A stretch of DNA of 64,000 bases from Aspidapion aeneum (GCA_963576565.1 OY755039.1:71422912-71486911); one strand, 5' to 3'; counted from the stretch's first letter, positions 35,101-45,553 are shown. Translations and numbers: made by a program. Notes: generated by a model not told the origin, from the sequence alone.

Positions 35101-37405
35101 TCGGCAAAGGTGCAGAAACCGGTTGCATATGATTATTATCTAAATAATCTTGTAAAACAGAGCTGTAGGCAGCATAAAAATCAGGGTTTTGTAGCAATTT
35201 CTTCTCAAGGGAGAAAAAACGACGTACGGCAATGGATCGAGTGTCGCCAAAATCTGGAGCAGTAACTTTAAATGGTAAAGATACAATATATCTCCCCTCC
35301 TCATTTTTTGAGGTAGTTTTCAAAAAATAATTTTCGCAAAACTCATCTTCGGGGTCAATGGCCTTGACATTAGGTATGTCATCTATTTGCCAAAATCGTT
35401 GTAGATTTTTATCTAAATTGACAAAAGAATCGTTCATTGACGTAGTAAAAAATGTTTTAATTTGGTTTGTAGTTGAAGGTGAAAGTGAAAGATTGCCCAT
35501 TATTCCCCAACCAAAAATAGTATTAATGCAGACGGGGTTGTTGGGTCCCGTAGACAAACGACCATCTAGCAAAATGTAAGGGTACACATCGCCGCCCAAC
35601 AATAAATCAATTTTATCGCTTTTATTAAAGCCTGGGTCAGCTAGTGCTAAGTTGGCGAGAAAAGGAAAACTTTTAATCGAAAATGAGGAATGAGGTAAAT
35701 CACTACAAATTTTATCGAGTATTATCGCATCAAAATTAAAAACAAAATTATTATCACGCAAAGAGGATATATTGCAATTAATTCCAGATTTTGCCGAAGT
35801 TGTCATTCGATCTAAGCTTTGTAGAGTCATGGCGATATTAAATTTAGGAAGGCCCAAACTATCAGCACATGACTTAGATATAAATGAAGATTGAGCACCA
35901 GAGTCACAGATGGCGCGCACTGTGTGCCAATTTTGAAAAACATCCTGTATTTGTATTAAAGCGGTACAGAGAAGTACTTCGCGATCATTTAAAGACATAC
36001 CAGTAACAATGGTGTTAGTGGTTCTATTAAATTCGGTAGCCACGGGGCTCCTCGGGGGTTGCACTGCAGAAGTAGAGGGGCTACTCGCAGAACTAGGTGT
36101 AGAATTAATAGGAAAAAAATGTAAGAGACTGTGATGAAATTGGCCACAATGTAAACATCTTTTTTCTGATTTGCATTGCTGGGGTAAATTATGCTTTGAG
36201 GCCAAACAGTTGACACACGCTTTATGTTGTTTAACAATCTCAAAACGTTGCTGGGGAGTTTTCGCCAAAAAATTAGGACATCTGTATATTATATGATCGC
36301 CACTTTTACAGAGAAAACAAAAATTTTGAGGGTTTGGAGTATTATTTAAGCCACTTTGGCCATTTGGAGACTGGGAGGCATTTTTGGAGGCTCTCTGAGT
36401 ATTAGCAAACAAAGCAGATCGATTTTGAAACTTTGCTTGATTTTTCTGACTTGAAATTGACAAATCTTTATTTTTTAAGTAATCTTGAGTTTGTTGTATT
36501 TGTTCCAACGCAATGCAATGGCTAGAAACAAAAGCACGAATTTTATCATAAGAGGGGATCTCATTGGAGCAATAATTTTGCTCAAATGCCTTGCGCGTGG
36601 TTAGGTCCACCCTATCCAAGAGCATTTGTGCCATAATATAATCCCAAAACTCCGTTTTAAAACCCATGACTTTTAAAGCACTTAAGTTTTTCGAAAAACA
36701 ATCAAGCAAATTCCTCAAATTCGTAGCATTCTCTTTAGTAAGAGGAGAGAAGCCTTCAATTGCCTTCCAGTGAAGGTAAGCTTGTAATCGTTTATTTGTA
36801 TACCTATCCACCAAGGTGTGGTAGGCATTTAAATAATTTTCAGCAAGGATAGGAATGTCAGAAATGACATCCAGGGCAGGGCCCTTTAAATTAGAAAAAA
36901 GCAAATTGAATTTTTCAAAGTTTCCCAGCGACCTATTATTGTGCACGGTAGCATTAAAGGCTTGCAAAAAGGTTGGAAACTCCTTAAATTCCCCTTGAAA
37001 AAGAGGTATTTTTATCCTAGGCAGTAAACCATGCTGGTCTGTGGAGGCACAGGGACTGCCCATGGGATTTATCGTACTGCTCAAAAGCCCTCCATCTTCA
37101 AAGGGTAGTTCGAAAAGTTCGTAAAATATAGTGGAAATCTCGTCACAGCGTTTGCAAAAGTCCATAAACACTTTGTTTTCTACTACTAAGCGATCCTCAT
37201 CAGAGGCTACCAACGTCAACAAAGTATTATGGTGCTTTTCAAAATCTTTTTTGATTTTTGACAATGTCCGAAATTTGACTTTAAAGCCGCTGTGATAGGC
37301 AGGGTCATTTTTTGCGAGGGTCGCGGATTCAATGATCAAATTTAGCTGTGAAATCGCACTATAGCGCAAGGCTTTAGCCTTTAAAATTTTATCCGAACTA
37401 GACAT
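32114..37405 (-). CDS. gag-pol: BEL-3 Gag-Pol polyprotein, complete
   Basis: This single 1763-codon frame starts at ATG 37405. Gag of the DUF1759 type covers about residues 130-290. Three Cys/His knuckles follow (CFLCKSGDH, CVNCLASKH, CLHCGQFHH). Aspartic protease has DSG near 498. RT has FVDD near 913, then RNase H (FCDSSERAY region). The integrase zinc finger has both His and both Cys (HLHCG... CHTC). The integrase core has Asp near 1478 (GIDFCG), Asp near 1543 (SSDCGT) and Glu near 1583 (GIWES). The C-terminus is DUF5641-like. Length and order are those of complete BEL/Pao elements. Every catalytic motif is present, unlike the two sister elements in the window, and Gag and Pol share one frame with no stop between them. 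Confidence 0.97.
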   Translation of the reverse strand: MSSSDKILKAKALRYSAISQLNLIIESATLAKNDPAYHSGFKVKFRTLSKIKKDFEKHHNTLLTLVASDEDRLVVENKVFMDFCKRCDEISTIFYELFELPFEDGGLLSSTINPMGSPCASTDQHGLLPRIKIPLFQGEFKEFPTFLQAFNATVHNNRSLGNFEKFNLLFSNLKGPALDVISDIPILAENYLNAYHTLVDRYTNKRLQAYLHWKAIEGFSPLTKENATNLRNLLDCFSKNLSALKVMGFKTEFWDYIMAQMLLDRVDLTTRKAFEQNYCSNEIPSYDKIRAFVSSHCIALEQIQQTQDYLKNKDLSISSQKNQAKFQNRSALFANTQRASKNASQSPNGQSGLNNTPNPQNFCFLCKSGDHIIYRCPNFLAKTPQQRFEIVKQHKACVNCLASKHNLPQQCKSEKRCLHCGQFHHSLLHFFPINSTPSSASSPSTSAVQPPRSPVATEFNRTTNTIVTGMSLNDREVLLCTALIQIQDVFQNWHTVRAICDSGAQSSFISKSCADSLGLPKFNIAMTLQSLDRMTTSAKSGINCNISSLRDNNFVFNFDAIILDKICSDLPHSSFSIKSFPFLANLALADPGFNKSDKIDLLLGGDVYPYILLDGRLSTGPNNPVCINTIFGWGIMGNLSLSPSTTNQIKTFFTTSMNDSFVNLDKNLQRFWQIDDIPNVKAIDPEDEFCENYFLKTTSKNEEGRYIVSLPFKVTAPDFGDTRSIAVRRFFSLEKKLLQNPDFYAAYSSVLQDYLDNNHMQPVSAPLPTEISNHFYIAHHAVFKKDSTSTPLRVVFDASMHAPGKISLNNAVYTGPPLQRDLQKILLLYRLHKFCFCCDIRQMYRMILVDPSQTNFQRIVWRFDPNQPIQDFEINRVLFGVSCSPFLAIRTLLQLAREHEDLPLASKIIEDAVFVDDVISGSDDFFKATEMKNQLIELLSRGGFELRKWASNCPELLSDLPESHISMKALSLDLDAENSTLKILGLNWNPHTDEFFYTFDCSLQTCTKRTILSNLARIYDPLSFLAPIVLILKLIVQYCWAEDLNWDDPVSPEIVFKWEKFKNELKFLHSVKIPRQIILPNASQIQLVGFCDSSERAYCAVAYIRIFYSDGNIKVFFVCSKSRVAPLRRKLTLPRLELLGAVLLAKLMDFLLETFSEKIKFDKILAFTDSTVTLSWIQGSPHKFKTFVSNRTAYIQGRISPEFWHYVPTEQNPADCGTREMYPSDLQRFYFWLEGPSFLNQPTNTWDFMTVTYDGNAVLEEQRKNIFNVFTCEQTVEYYVNNLFEKYSSLFKIKRIVAYFLRGLQKFKNPSYNFATDYLTNQDYYKSLLFISKCVQSFSFQKEIELLKDKKQLPKAFQKLCPFLHNESYDLLRVGGRLCHSNLSYDKKFPILLPSSAKFTELLILDLHRSNLHCGIQTTTFLLMQNFWVLSAKKVVRKVLSSCHTCWKTKPNSLQPPMGHLPKFRVSEAKVFENVGIDFCGPFTITLGRTRGAKTMKAYVCLLICCAVKAVHLELVSDMTSEAFLAALRRFIARRGLYSKISSDCGTNFVASEKYLRQIFSDCVKGEGIVWSFNPPAAPHMGGIWESNIKSLKTHLHRVVGNQILTYEELNTVLTQVEAIMNSRPLCALSTDPTDLAVLTPNNFLNLRPPGTIPDPNYCDIALNRLSRWQLLQRMHRDFWIRWHREYLHTLQQRAKWHQPLASIDIGTMVLIKDENSTPLDWPLGRIEDLIKGSDNVPRVAIVKTTKGTYKRPLVKLCALPTN

Positions 37406-38490
37406 GATTTAAAAAAAAATCCAAAAAATAATTGACAAAAATTAGGTAAACTGAAAAAAAAATCAAAATTTGGACACCCTGTATAAATATTAATGTCCTA
37501 CGTTTAATTACAATAATCAAACTATAAGCGCACAAAAGTAAAGAAAATACCCGATGCAAACTAATGATAACAAAAAAACTTGTGTATAAGTTTTTTTATC
37601 TTCGCCTCGCGAATTCAAATAAGTAGGTACCTACTATGTATTAAATTTAAAAATAAATACCTACAAATCAAAAGCATTTAATTTGGTAAAACTATTTATC
37701 TGCCTTTACACGAAAACAAATTCTCAAGTTAAGAATTAAATTTCCTTCAAAATTTATTATGCACGCAAAAAATGGATACAATCATAGCCATTTGCAGACA
37801 GATATTATAATAGTAAATTAGAAATAGATATATTCATAGCAATTTTTACGCAAAAACGAATATAGTAAAGCATCCGCAATCGGATATAGTCATAGCAATT
37901 TGCAATAAGCAAAAATGAATATGGCAATTTGGAGATTTTTTTCGAGCAAATTGGATATAATTATAGCAATCCACAAATGTGAAGGCACAACGGCTAAAAT
38001 AATAGCACTTTGCAGACACTATTTTAAACTATTTCCAGTGACAAACAAAAAAACACCCAAATTCTATACGGTTTTTTTTTTACAAAAAAGAAACGAAAAA
38101 ACTTGATTTATTCGAAACAAAAAAAAGCATAGTAGTTTACAGATTTTATCTGTGTTTGGTTTTTCGCATGAAAAGGCTAAATTTATTGTTAAAAATATTT
38201 AATTTTTACACAAAAAAAAATCGCAAAATGTATTTTAGAAACCTAGGGGTTTTCTAAAGTAGGCATGTAAGAAAAACAAGGGTTTTTCTTGCATTTGTTT
38301 TTACACAAAAAAAATCGCAAAATGTATTTTAGAAACCTAGGGGTTTTCTAAAGTAGGCATGTAAGAAAAACAAGGGTTTTTCTTGCATTTGAAACCAGTA
38401 AAAAAGGCATTTAGGAAAAACAAGGGTTTTTCTTGCATTTGAAACCAGTAAAAAAAACTAACCTAAAAAGGCAAAAAAACGATTCCAGAA
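37406..38490 (-). other. BEL-3 leader with degenerate repeats
   Basis: This untranslated leader lies between the primer site and the Gag start. Between about 37770 and 38010 a motif like 'ggatata-tcatagcaatttgca' recurs at intervals of 50-60 bp with much drift. A 'ggacaccctgtata' motif near 37473 resembles the end of the TACAGGGTGT-type repeats. Confidence 0.55.
38203..38460 (-). repeat. Tandem repeat in BEL-3 leader
   Basis: Two ~95-bp units (ttttacacaaaaaaaatcgc ... cttgcatttg) lie back to back from about 38203, followed by a partial third and the repeated tail aaaccagtaaaaaa. Inside each unit, aagaaaaacaaggg and ttttcttgc make a small palindrome. Confidence 0.8.
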
Positions 38491-38508
38491 ATCCGGCTCG
38501 AAGGACCA
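38491..38508 (-). promoter_or_regulatory. BEL-3 primer-binding site (tRNA-Tyr)
   Basis: On the minus strand TGGTCCTTCGAGCCGGAT starts four bases after the 5' LTR. It is complementary to a tRNA 3' end reading ATCCGGCTCGAAGGACCA, which fits tRNA-Tyr (acceptor CCTTCGA/TCGAAGG) as I remember insect sequences. Confidence 0.8.
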
Positions 38509-38512
38509 AAAA

Positions 38513-39221
38513 TGGGGCTCCCTGGTGGTCCAGATAGGAGAGTTGTCTGGAATTTAACGGTGTCAGATGTGGACTGTAATTTTAAGGGAATAAGGTCATA
38601 GGCTAAGCTGGTACAAGGGATTCTGAAATGGTCTAGTTTACCTTCTAGGTTAGTGTAGCAATAAACAAATGTATGTAAGGTAAAAATAATGCATTTTCAC
38701 TTACCATTTTTATACAGGAAGTGGAACTCATGGGAGGACGTGCTGTTCAACCGTATTTTTTGCACCCCACATGAATGTGGTAGGAGAGTCGCTAACACGC
38801 GTGTATTATCGTTCGAAGGCGAAACGGTTCTCTGTGTTGCTGCAGCAGATATCGCTACTGCGTTCATTCTCCCACATGGCGCCCAGTGGCGTCGTTAATC
38901 CATAGGCGTAGGAGAAAAGGAATAAGTAGGAAGGAATGAGATTACGAAGGTCCATATTAAAGGAACTAGGAACCTTAGTAATTCAAAATGCATTTTATGT
39001 AAAGTAAATTAATTATAGCAAATTGTAATATTTGCCTTTAAAACCGCGGGAGTTTCAAATGCAAATAACCCAGTAATTTTAAGTACTTAATTAGTTAATT
39101 AATACTAAATAAACAAAAAATAGAAAATGCTCTAGTGAATCACCAAATAGCCTAATTCGAACCAATTTGGTAAATTATAGTAAAAAGAACATATTTACAA
39201 AAAGGAAGGCGGGACGAACCA
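38513..39221 (-). repeat. BEL-3 5' LTR
   Basis: This is the 709-bp upstream LTR, identical by eye to 31363-32071, flanked on the right by CCTTG. Confidence 0.95.
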
Positions 39222-39280
39222 CCTTGTAAAGGCAAATCAATCGCGGCCAACCAAATTATTGATTAACCAATCGCATGCTG

Positions 39281-40866
39281 GGGGGCGGTCTCCAGATACA
39301 AAGTCGCACTTAACTTCGCTGTAGTTAGTAATTAAATTCTATACATAACTATTCTGGTAATGAATTTTTAATTTAATTTTCCTTAAAACTAAAACCTATG
39401 TCGGCAAGCATAGTCCTTTACACACTTTAGGGGTCTGTAAACTGGTACTATTTTTAAGATTACAAAGGACCCCAATTTAAGGATGGCAATGGAGTGCCCA
39501 CCATGAATTTGAGTCAAGGTTACGTAATAATTTCAGTTTATAATAATAAATAACTTTATTGGCAATATTATTATTTAATACCACTTTGTGATACATTTTT
39601 TACAACAAAATTATATTTTTTACAAAAGTGTTTCAGAAAATTTAATAAAACCTATACATTTTTTTCTTGTTCTTTGAAATATTACCAATTTAGAGACGCC
39701 AATTAAAATAGTGCCAGGTAATCAGAAACTTGGCCTTATTTAAATTAATTGTTTAAAAGATAATTGTGGTTTTTGCAATAAATAAATAAAAATTCGCTCT
39801 AAAATGCTTAGATTTTGAGAAATTTAGGTAAAATCTAATATTGTCTGTTTATTTGGAATATAATATGATAATACATAAAGGAAATGCGCATATTGCTAAC
39901 AATTTAGGGTTTGCATCTCTGCAAAGGCACTAGCCAGTCAACTTCTAATAATAAGTATTTTATAGGTAATTCATTCAGTTTTATTTTATGCTTTTAAATA
40001 TTTTTGCAAAACTATAAAAAACTTAAAACTTTTTCCTATAAATCCTACCGCAACCATTTAAGTCGTCATATTTTTAAGATGGCAGCCGCTCGAGGTCACA
40101 AACTTACAGGAGTAGTAAGATTACCAACCTTCTAATCGTGTTTCCAAACTTTCGTATTTTTTGCACTAACACAGCTTTTATATATATCTCTAATAATTGG
40201 ACTACAAGCCCACTGGTGGTGACATATGTGCAGTGCACTTTTGATCCTCTTATTTTAAAGAATGTTCTCTTTGGGTCTTAAAGTTGATTTTCTAAAAAGA
40301 AAAACACATAAACCGAACAGTGTTAGATACTTGTTTATACACATACACACATTTACATAACACTCAAAGGGGGTTTGTTTTTTCTTAAAATGTCTTATAA
40401 AGGGAATGGTCAAAAATCCTAAATTTTTGTGTTAATAAAATAATTTCCTAACATTATTTATATTGATATTTTAACAGTACAAGTCACTTTTTCTCATGTA
40501 CAAAATCAAATAAATATTGTTCTCAATTATGTTAATGAAAAAGTTTACCTTATAGCTTTTTTATGTCTTAAAGGATTGGAATGCAAGTTAGGAACATGCT
40601 TATAACCCTCTGGTGTTGTTGATTCATAAATTGTGTACTTCTGGTCCTCTGATTTTAAAGAATGTAGTTTTTGGGTCTTAAAGTTACTTCTCTAAAAAAA
40701 TATCACAAACTGAGAGAGTTATACACTTGTTTATACACAAAATATTGACACTTTTCTTCCTTTTCAACATCAATCAAATAATTATTTTTTACAAATTAAA
40801 TTATATTTATCTCTCTTTTTTGATTTTAGAAAAGCACGGATCACCTTAACAAAGGTGATCTGTGAT
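39281..40866. other. AT-rich spacer, no gene seen
   Basis: No open frame of note. Two related stretches, near 40205-40330 and 40615-40740, share 'tggtcctctgattttaaagaatgt' and 'ttgggtcttaaagtt' style blocks, suggesting an old local duplication. Confidence 0.45.
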
Positions 40867-41800
40867 AAAAGTTTTTGGTGAAACAAAATTGTCTTCAATT
40901 ATTTGTGATTTTTTTGTATACAGGATGTCCCATAACTTAGGGGCTATAGGCCAACAGGTGATAGAGGAGGTCATGTCTGATAAAAAAGCTCCTATAATGC
41001 ATGGGTCAAAACTCTTTCTTTGTCGAGATAAAGAGCATCAAAGTTGGTGATTTTTTTAATAACGTTTAAAAAAAACGCAGTAAAAATATGAAATTGGGCA
41101 GTGTTGTAATAGAACAAGAGCAATAAATTGAAATCAAAATTATTTTGAAAAAAATTAGTCGGTCAATTTTTTTCAGAAAAAACAATTTTTTTGGTATAAA
41201 CTTTTATAAATGCCATATTAAACGCAATATTTTTTTATATTTTTTGTTAATAAAAACAAGTCTCTAGCAAGATATAATAATAAAATTTTATTTATATTTT
41301 TTAAAAGAAAGAGTAAGCAAAAATTTGTTTTAAAAATATTATTTTTTCTATGCTTTTGGAGGTTATTTTGACATCCCTGTATCTCCTCAACTTGTAATTT
41401 TATCAAAAAAAGGAATACCACATTTTTGAATAACAATTAGCCGGGTATTCAGCTGGCTATGACAGATTTTCTTTTTTTTGTAAAACACTTTCCCCCCCCC
41501 CACTCCTCTAACTTTAAACATCCTATATCTTAAAAGATGTGTGTTGACACCCATGTTATATAAACTTTTGTCTCGTAAATAACCTCCTCTATCACCTGCT
41601 GCACTATGGCCCTTAAGTTATGGGACACCCTGTATAATTTAAATCGCGTGTTTTAGCTTATTCTGGGGGGAGGGTTTATCAGATTAGTATATATAATAAG
41701 TTATAGGTTAGAGACTCCTTTTGTAATTTTATAAAAATTTTGGTGAAACAAAATTATCTTCAATATTTTGTGATTTTTTTTGCTGTAAATACTGTAAATC
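40867..41800. repeat. Local duplication split by a MITE
   Basis: The block ttttggtgaaacaaaattgtcttcaat at about 40872 recurs at about 41738. The sequence that follows it on the far side of the MITE (aatcgcgtgttttagcttattctg, 41642) recurs at 41797. A ~150-bp tandem duplication therefore has a MITE inserted in one copy only. Confidence 0.65.
40917..41636. mobile_element. 720-bp TACAGGRTGTCCC inverted-repeat element
   Basis: The left end TATACAGGATGTCCCATAAC and right end, read inward, TATACAGGGTGTCCCATAAC are inverted copies. The match continues through ggtgatagaggaggt (about 58 bp in all). The interior is AT-rich with one low-complexity minus frame (41218-41436), not credible. The terminal TA suggests a Tc1/mariner-type target. 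Confidence 0.7.
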
Positions 41801-41991
41801 ATGTGTTTTGGTTTATTCTGCTAGACTATCAGGGGGGTTTTGGGTAAGGACACTTATTGTAAAGGTAAGCTTTATAGGAAACGATTTTCTATTTTTTGTT
41901 TAATATTTTTGGCATGTTTTCCTCGGTTTCACATTGGCAGCACAGTTTTATTTTAAAGATGTTGTTTTACACAGTACAAAGGTGTCTAAAC

Positions 41992-42729
41992 TATACAGGG
42001 TGTTTTAAAATTCAATAACATAATTTTAATCTTAATTTCCTTGAGTGATTTCAAGACAAAAAGTTCGTATAAACATAGGTCCACAAACGCTTAGTTTTCA
42101 AGATACAGAGTGTTAAAATTTTGTTTTTTTATAGCTCTTACAGTTTTTAAGATATTTAGCTCAAATTTGGCACGTATATTTACTTATAGGTGCTACAATA
42201 TTAGGCATGCCAAATAAGTTTTAATTAATTTTATTTTGATATACTTGTGATGCCATACTGGCACATTTTTTATTTTATAATTTGGTGAAACAGCAACTTT
42301 CTATAAAACAGTTAAAGATGCAAAAAATTGCAGAAAACAAAAAAGTTTGCAAATAAAACAAGGCTTTTATTTCTTGTCTTAACTACCTAGTTCTGCCTAC
42401 CAGTAGCTTACAAGGAAAAAAAATCTGGGGAAAAGGCGACATGAGCCCTGAAAAGTATCACTCTGTAGATTTTTACTATTTTTTGGCATGTCTGATAGTG
42501 TAGTGTCTATAGCTTAATACACATGCCAAATTTGAAATATCTCAAAAACTGCAAGAAACTATAAACAAGAAATTATATAAAAAACTAAACTTTAACACCC
42601 TGTATCTCGAAAATAAGGTGTTTGAGGACCTATGTTTATATGTGTTTGCACAATATGAAAATTTTGTCTTGAAATCACTTAAGGAATTGAACATTAAAAT
42701 TATAATACTGAATTTTGAAACATCCTATA
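41992..42729. mobile_element. 738-bp TACAGGGTGTTTTAAAATTC inverted-repeat element
   Basis: The ends TATACAGGGTGTTTTAAAATTC-like (left) and its complement GAATTTTGAAACATCCTATATA-like (right) pair. So do longer inner parts, e.g. cataggtccacaaac at 42077 with gaggacctatgtttata near 42624. No coding capacity. It has the same end type as the element at 40917-41636 but a different body. Confidence 0.7.
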
Positions 42730-42902
42730 TATATTTGTTTTTAAAAATAAAAAGTTATGCTTCAAACTATCTTGAAACTCTGTTATTATTAAATAGATCT
42801 TTAGACTGTGATTTAACCACATTTTTAAAATAAGAACGAGCCAGCAACCAACCAACCAATTTGAACCGAGGAAAACATTTCAAAAATAATAACCAAATAA
42901 TA

Positions 42903-43091
42903 TACAGTCGAACCTCTATAACTCGAACCTGAAGGGACAACCAAAACAGTTCGAGTTATGGAGAGTTCGAGTTATAGAAACTCGAGTTACATAGATTAAA
43001 ATACATGTAAAAAGTGCAGGGACCGCTTAAAAGGTTCGAGTTATAGAGGGGTTCGAGTTATAGAGGTTCGAGTTAGAGAGGTTCGACTGTA
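42903..43091. mobile_element. 189-bp pogo/Tigger-like MITE
   Basis: It starts TACAGTCGAACCTCTATAAC and ends with the complement AGAGGTTCGACTGTA. The inside is full of further copies of 'gttcgagttatagag' in both orientations. CAGTCGAACCTC-type ends with TA duplication are typical of pogo/Tigger non-autonomous elements. Confidence 0.75.
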
Positions 43092-44725
43092 AATTCATTG
43101 TCAGGCTTCGCTACCTATAAAGCTTGCTTTACGATGAGTGACCTTTGGGGACCAGATTATTTTTAAATTATATCTTTGACACTCTTTTTTTTTGATTTTA
43201 TAGTAATTTTTAGCCCGAGGCCTCTGGGGGGGGGGGGCTGAAGCCACATGATGTCATATTTTAAGCAATTTTTTGTGTTTAGGCTAGCCCCCTACTGGGT
43301 GCGCCCATGTAAACATCATGAAATACCTAACACTGTTTGTCTGACTGTAAAATTCTTGTTGCTGGCCAGCAAGCTAGCTCCCCGGGGGCAGAAAAAGTTA
43401 TATTTTATTTGCACAACACAAAGTAAAAAGTGCACTCTGTTACACAAAATGATACATACCTGTCTTTTTTCATCACATCTTGCAATGAGTGGTCCTCATT
43501 TAAAATCACTGCAAAAACTGAATCACTGTCAAGGTTTACTCTGTTTTATGATCTGCATAAGGAACTTCTACATTACTTTTACAGCCTTTAATGAGATAAT
43601 TAGCCAAACACAACGTATTTCTTATAAAAATTTAAGAAAAAACAGTTATATCAAAATAAATAAATATAACCCCATAAATTTGACTTACTAAAATAATCCC
43701 ATGGCTGTTTTAGACTCATGTGCGCCCGCCCCACTACATTGAATTAAAAAGAGAGAGTAAATAGCTGGATGATAATGTGTGAGTTTCGTAAATAAAACGA
43801 ATCAACCACTGTTCAGTCACTGATCAAGGCCAACACAAAAATAGAGACCACGACCCTGAAAAAATCAGCTGTTCTCCCGGGACTGAATTTTACATTGGGT
43901 CTTATGGGAGGTCAGACGTTTTTTTATGATATTTTCAAAATGGCACTACAGATTTCCGCAAAATTTCAGTGCAATATTCTCAGACACCATCCCGATATTC
44001 CACCAAAGGTATGTAAGGAAGCAACATGATTAAAAGGTTAAAATCTTCAAGATTTAGCATTCCTTATTTTGAATTCAAATTACCCGCCATGTACCACATG
44101 CCAACTGTTATATTTGACATATATTTGACTTTGTCATATGTGATTGTCACATTCGCTTCTGCTTTAAACTTAATTTTTGTGTGAGCTAATGAAGCGGCAA
44201 TGAAAAATTAGGGCTTACTATACATTTAAAAAAAATTGTTCTGCCAGAATAAAGTAAAAACAATCTCAAAAACGGCTTTATTTAAAAAAAATCAAATATC
44301 CATGAACCGTCATTCCAACTTCAATATTTTAAAGGCAATCAGCTGTGTCGTAACGTGACCATCAAAAAAAAAATCAGCCCCGGATGTGACGTCAACAAAG
44401 TGGAGGATCGTGGCCCGTCCATTTTGATAGCCCTGCACTGATGTCATGGTTGTTTTAGATTATTATGCGCCCTTACTAGTACATTACTTTAAAAAAAGAT
44501 AGTAAATAATCGGATGATAATGTGTGACTTCAGTCAATGAAACTATTAGTACGTTCGAGAATCATATTTTGTGTCGATTTTGTATCGGGGTGCTCGTTAC
44601 GTCATCGGGGTGCTGGCCTACGTCACAGTCAGCGCCTTTAACCTGTCCAGACCACGGATATTATTACAATGTTCTAATATCTCTGGTCCAGACACGCTCC
44701 GGTTAGGATACGTTTCCCATCAATT
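43092..44725. other. Spacer with decayed repeats
   Basis: No supported gene. It contains a third relative of the 2542-2744 family at about 43200-43315 (G-run, 'catgatgtcatattttaagcaattttttgtg', 'gtgcgcccatg'). It also contains a direct repeat pair, 43698-43800 and 44444-44545 (atggctgttttaga... gataatgtgtga). The 147-codon frame at 43248-43691 starts inside the repeat and has no family signature. Confidence 0.5.
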
Positions 44726-45039
44726 GACCACGGTTAGGTTTTGTTTCAGTTTGGTTTAACACCGATTTCAGGGCCAGTTTATCAATGGAGGGTTACCCCT
44801 CGAGTTAGAGATAGCCCTGGGTTAAAGTTGTCAAAAGTGTTTATCCATCCAAGGTTAAATGCAAACTCGAGGGTTACCCCTAGGCTAACTTGACACGAGC
44901 GGCTAGTTCACAACTTGCATTCCATTTGCTATTGGTTGACATAGTCAGGCGGGATTTTTAAAATTAAAACTCTCCTGTCCTCGTTTTGGGAGGTTGAAAT
45001 CGGTGTTAAACCAAACTGAAACAAAACCTAACCGTGGTC
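44726..45039. repeat. Perfect 45-bp inverted repeat, 224-bp loop
   Basis: The segment 44726-44770 (gaccacggttaggttttg...) is perfectly complementary to 44995-45039. The GTTAGGTTTAACACC-like composition repeats at 45075-45100. It could be a recent small element or a hairpin-forming satellite. Confidence 0.8.
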
Positions 45040-45553
45040 AGGACAGGTTAGGATACGTTGTCGAATAATTTATCAGGGTTAGGTTAACACCGATTTCGAC
45101 AGGAAAACAGGATAGGGAAGCTAATTTAAACTATATATCATAATTTTTGAGATAACTTCTTGACAGTTATCAGTTGTTTACCATAACAAAAAGCATAGGC
45201 CAACAAAAAAAAGTTGTAAAAAGTTGTCCCAAAAATAATGACATGAACTGTAAAAGAATATAATATGTTTTTAAAAAACAATAAAAAAAACTCATCGCCA
45301 TATGCATAGATTTAGTTAAATGCAATAGGTATGTACTGCACAAACCACTACACTTTTTAATCACTTACAACTAGTATATATTCGTATTTTACGTCGAAAG
45401 CTGTAAACATAATGTTTGTTAAATGCTTGACTGGTGGCACCATCTCTTAATATAATATAATAATAATCTTAAACGGCAACGTTCAACATCAAAAAGTCAG
45501 CTGACTATTTCGACCAATAGCAAACGGAATGCAAGTTGTGAACTAGCCGATCA
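44901..45553. repeat. Second, overlapping inverted repeat
   Basis: The segment near 44902-44940 (cggctagttcacaacttgcattcc...) has an almost perfect complement at about 45515-45552 (gaccaatagcaaacggaatg...). It starts inside the loop of the 44726-45039 hairpin, so the two structures interlock. Confidence 0.65.

Larger units (their letters stand above)
31363..39221 (-). mobile_element. BEL-3: intact, recent BEL/Pao element
   Basis: This 7859-bp element has two 709-bp LTRs that read identically base for base by eye and an exact 5-bp target duplication CCTTG (31358-31362 and 39222-39226). Transcription runs leftward: 5' LTR 38513-39221, primer site 38491-38508, leader, one 1763-codon Gag-Pol frame, hairpin, polypurine tract, 3' LTR 31363-32071. 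Identical LTRs plus an unbroken frame mean a very recent insertion from a possibly still active family. Confidence 0.97.
31295..39280. mobile_element. Short palindromic MITE split by BEL-3
   Basis: The left half (31295-31362) begins CAGCATGCGATTGGTTGATT. The right half (39222-39280) ends with the complementary AACCAATCGCATGCTG. The pairing continues imperfectly through TTGGTT and CGATTG blocks. Removing BEL-3 and one copy of its target duplication leaves about 122 bp, most of it inverted repeat. No target duplication for the MITE itself was found. Confidence 0.6.

Noticed and set aside
38203..38460. CRISPR-like repeat spacing
   Set aside because: The units are contiguous with no unique spacers, in an animal retroelement leader.
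43248..43691. 147-codon plus frame
   Set aside because: It starts inside a decayed repeat copy and shows no family signature or sensible composition.
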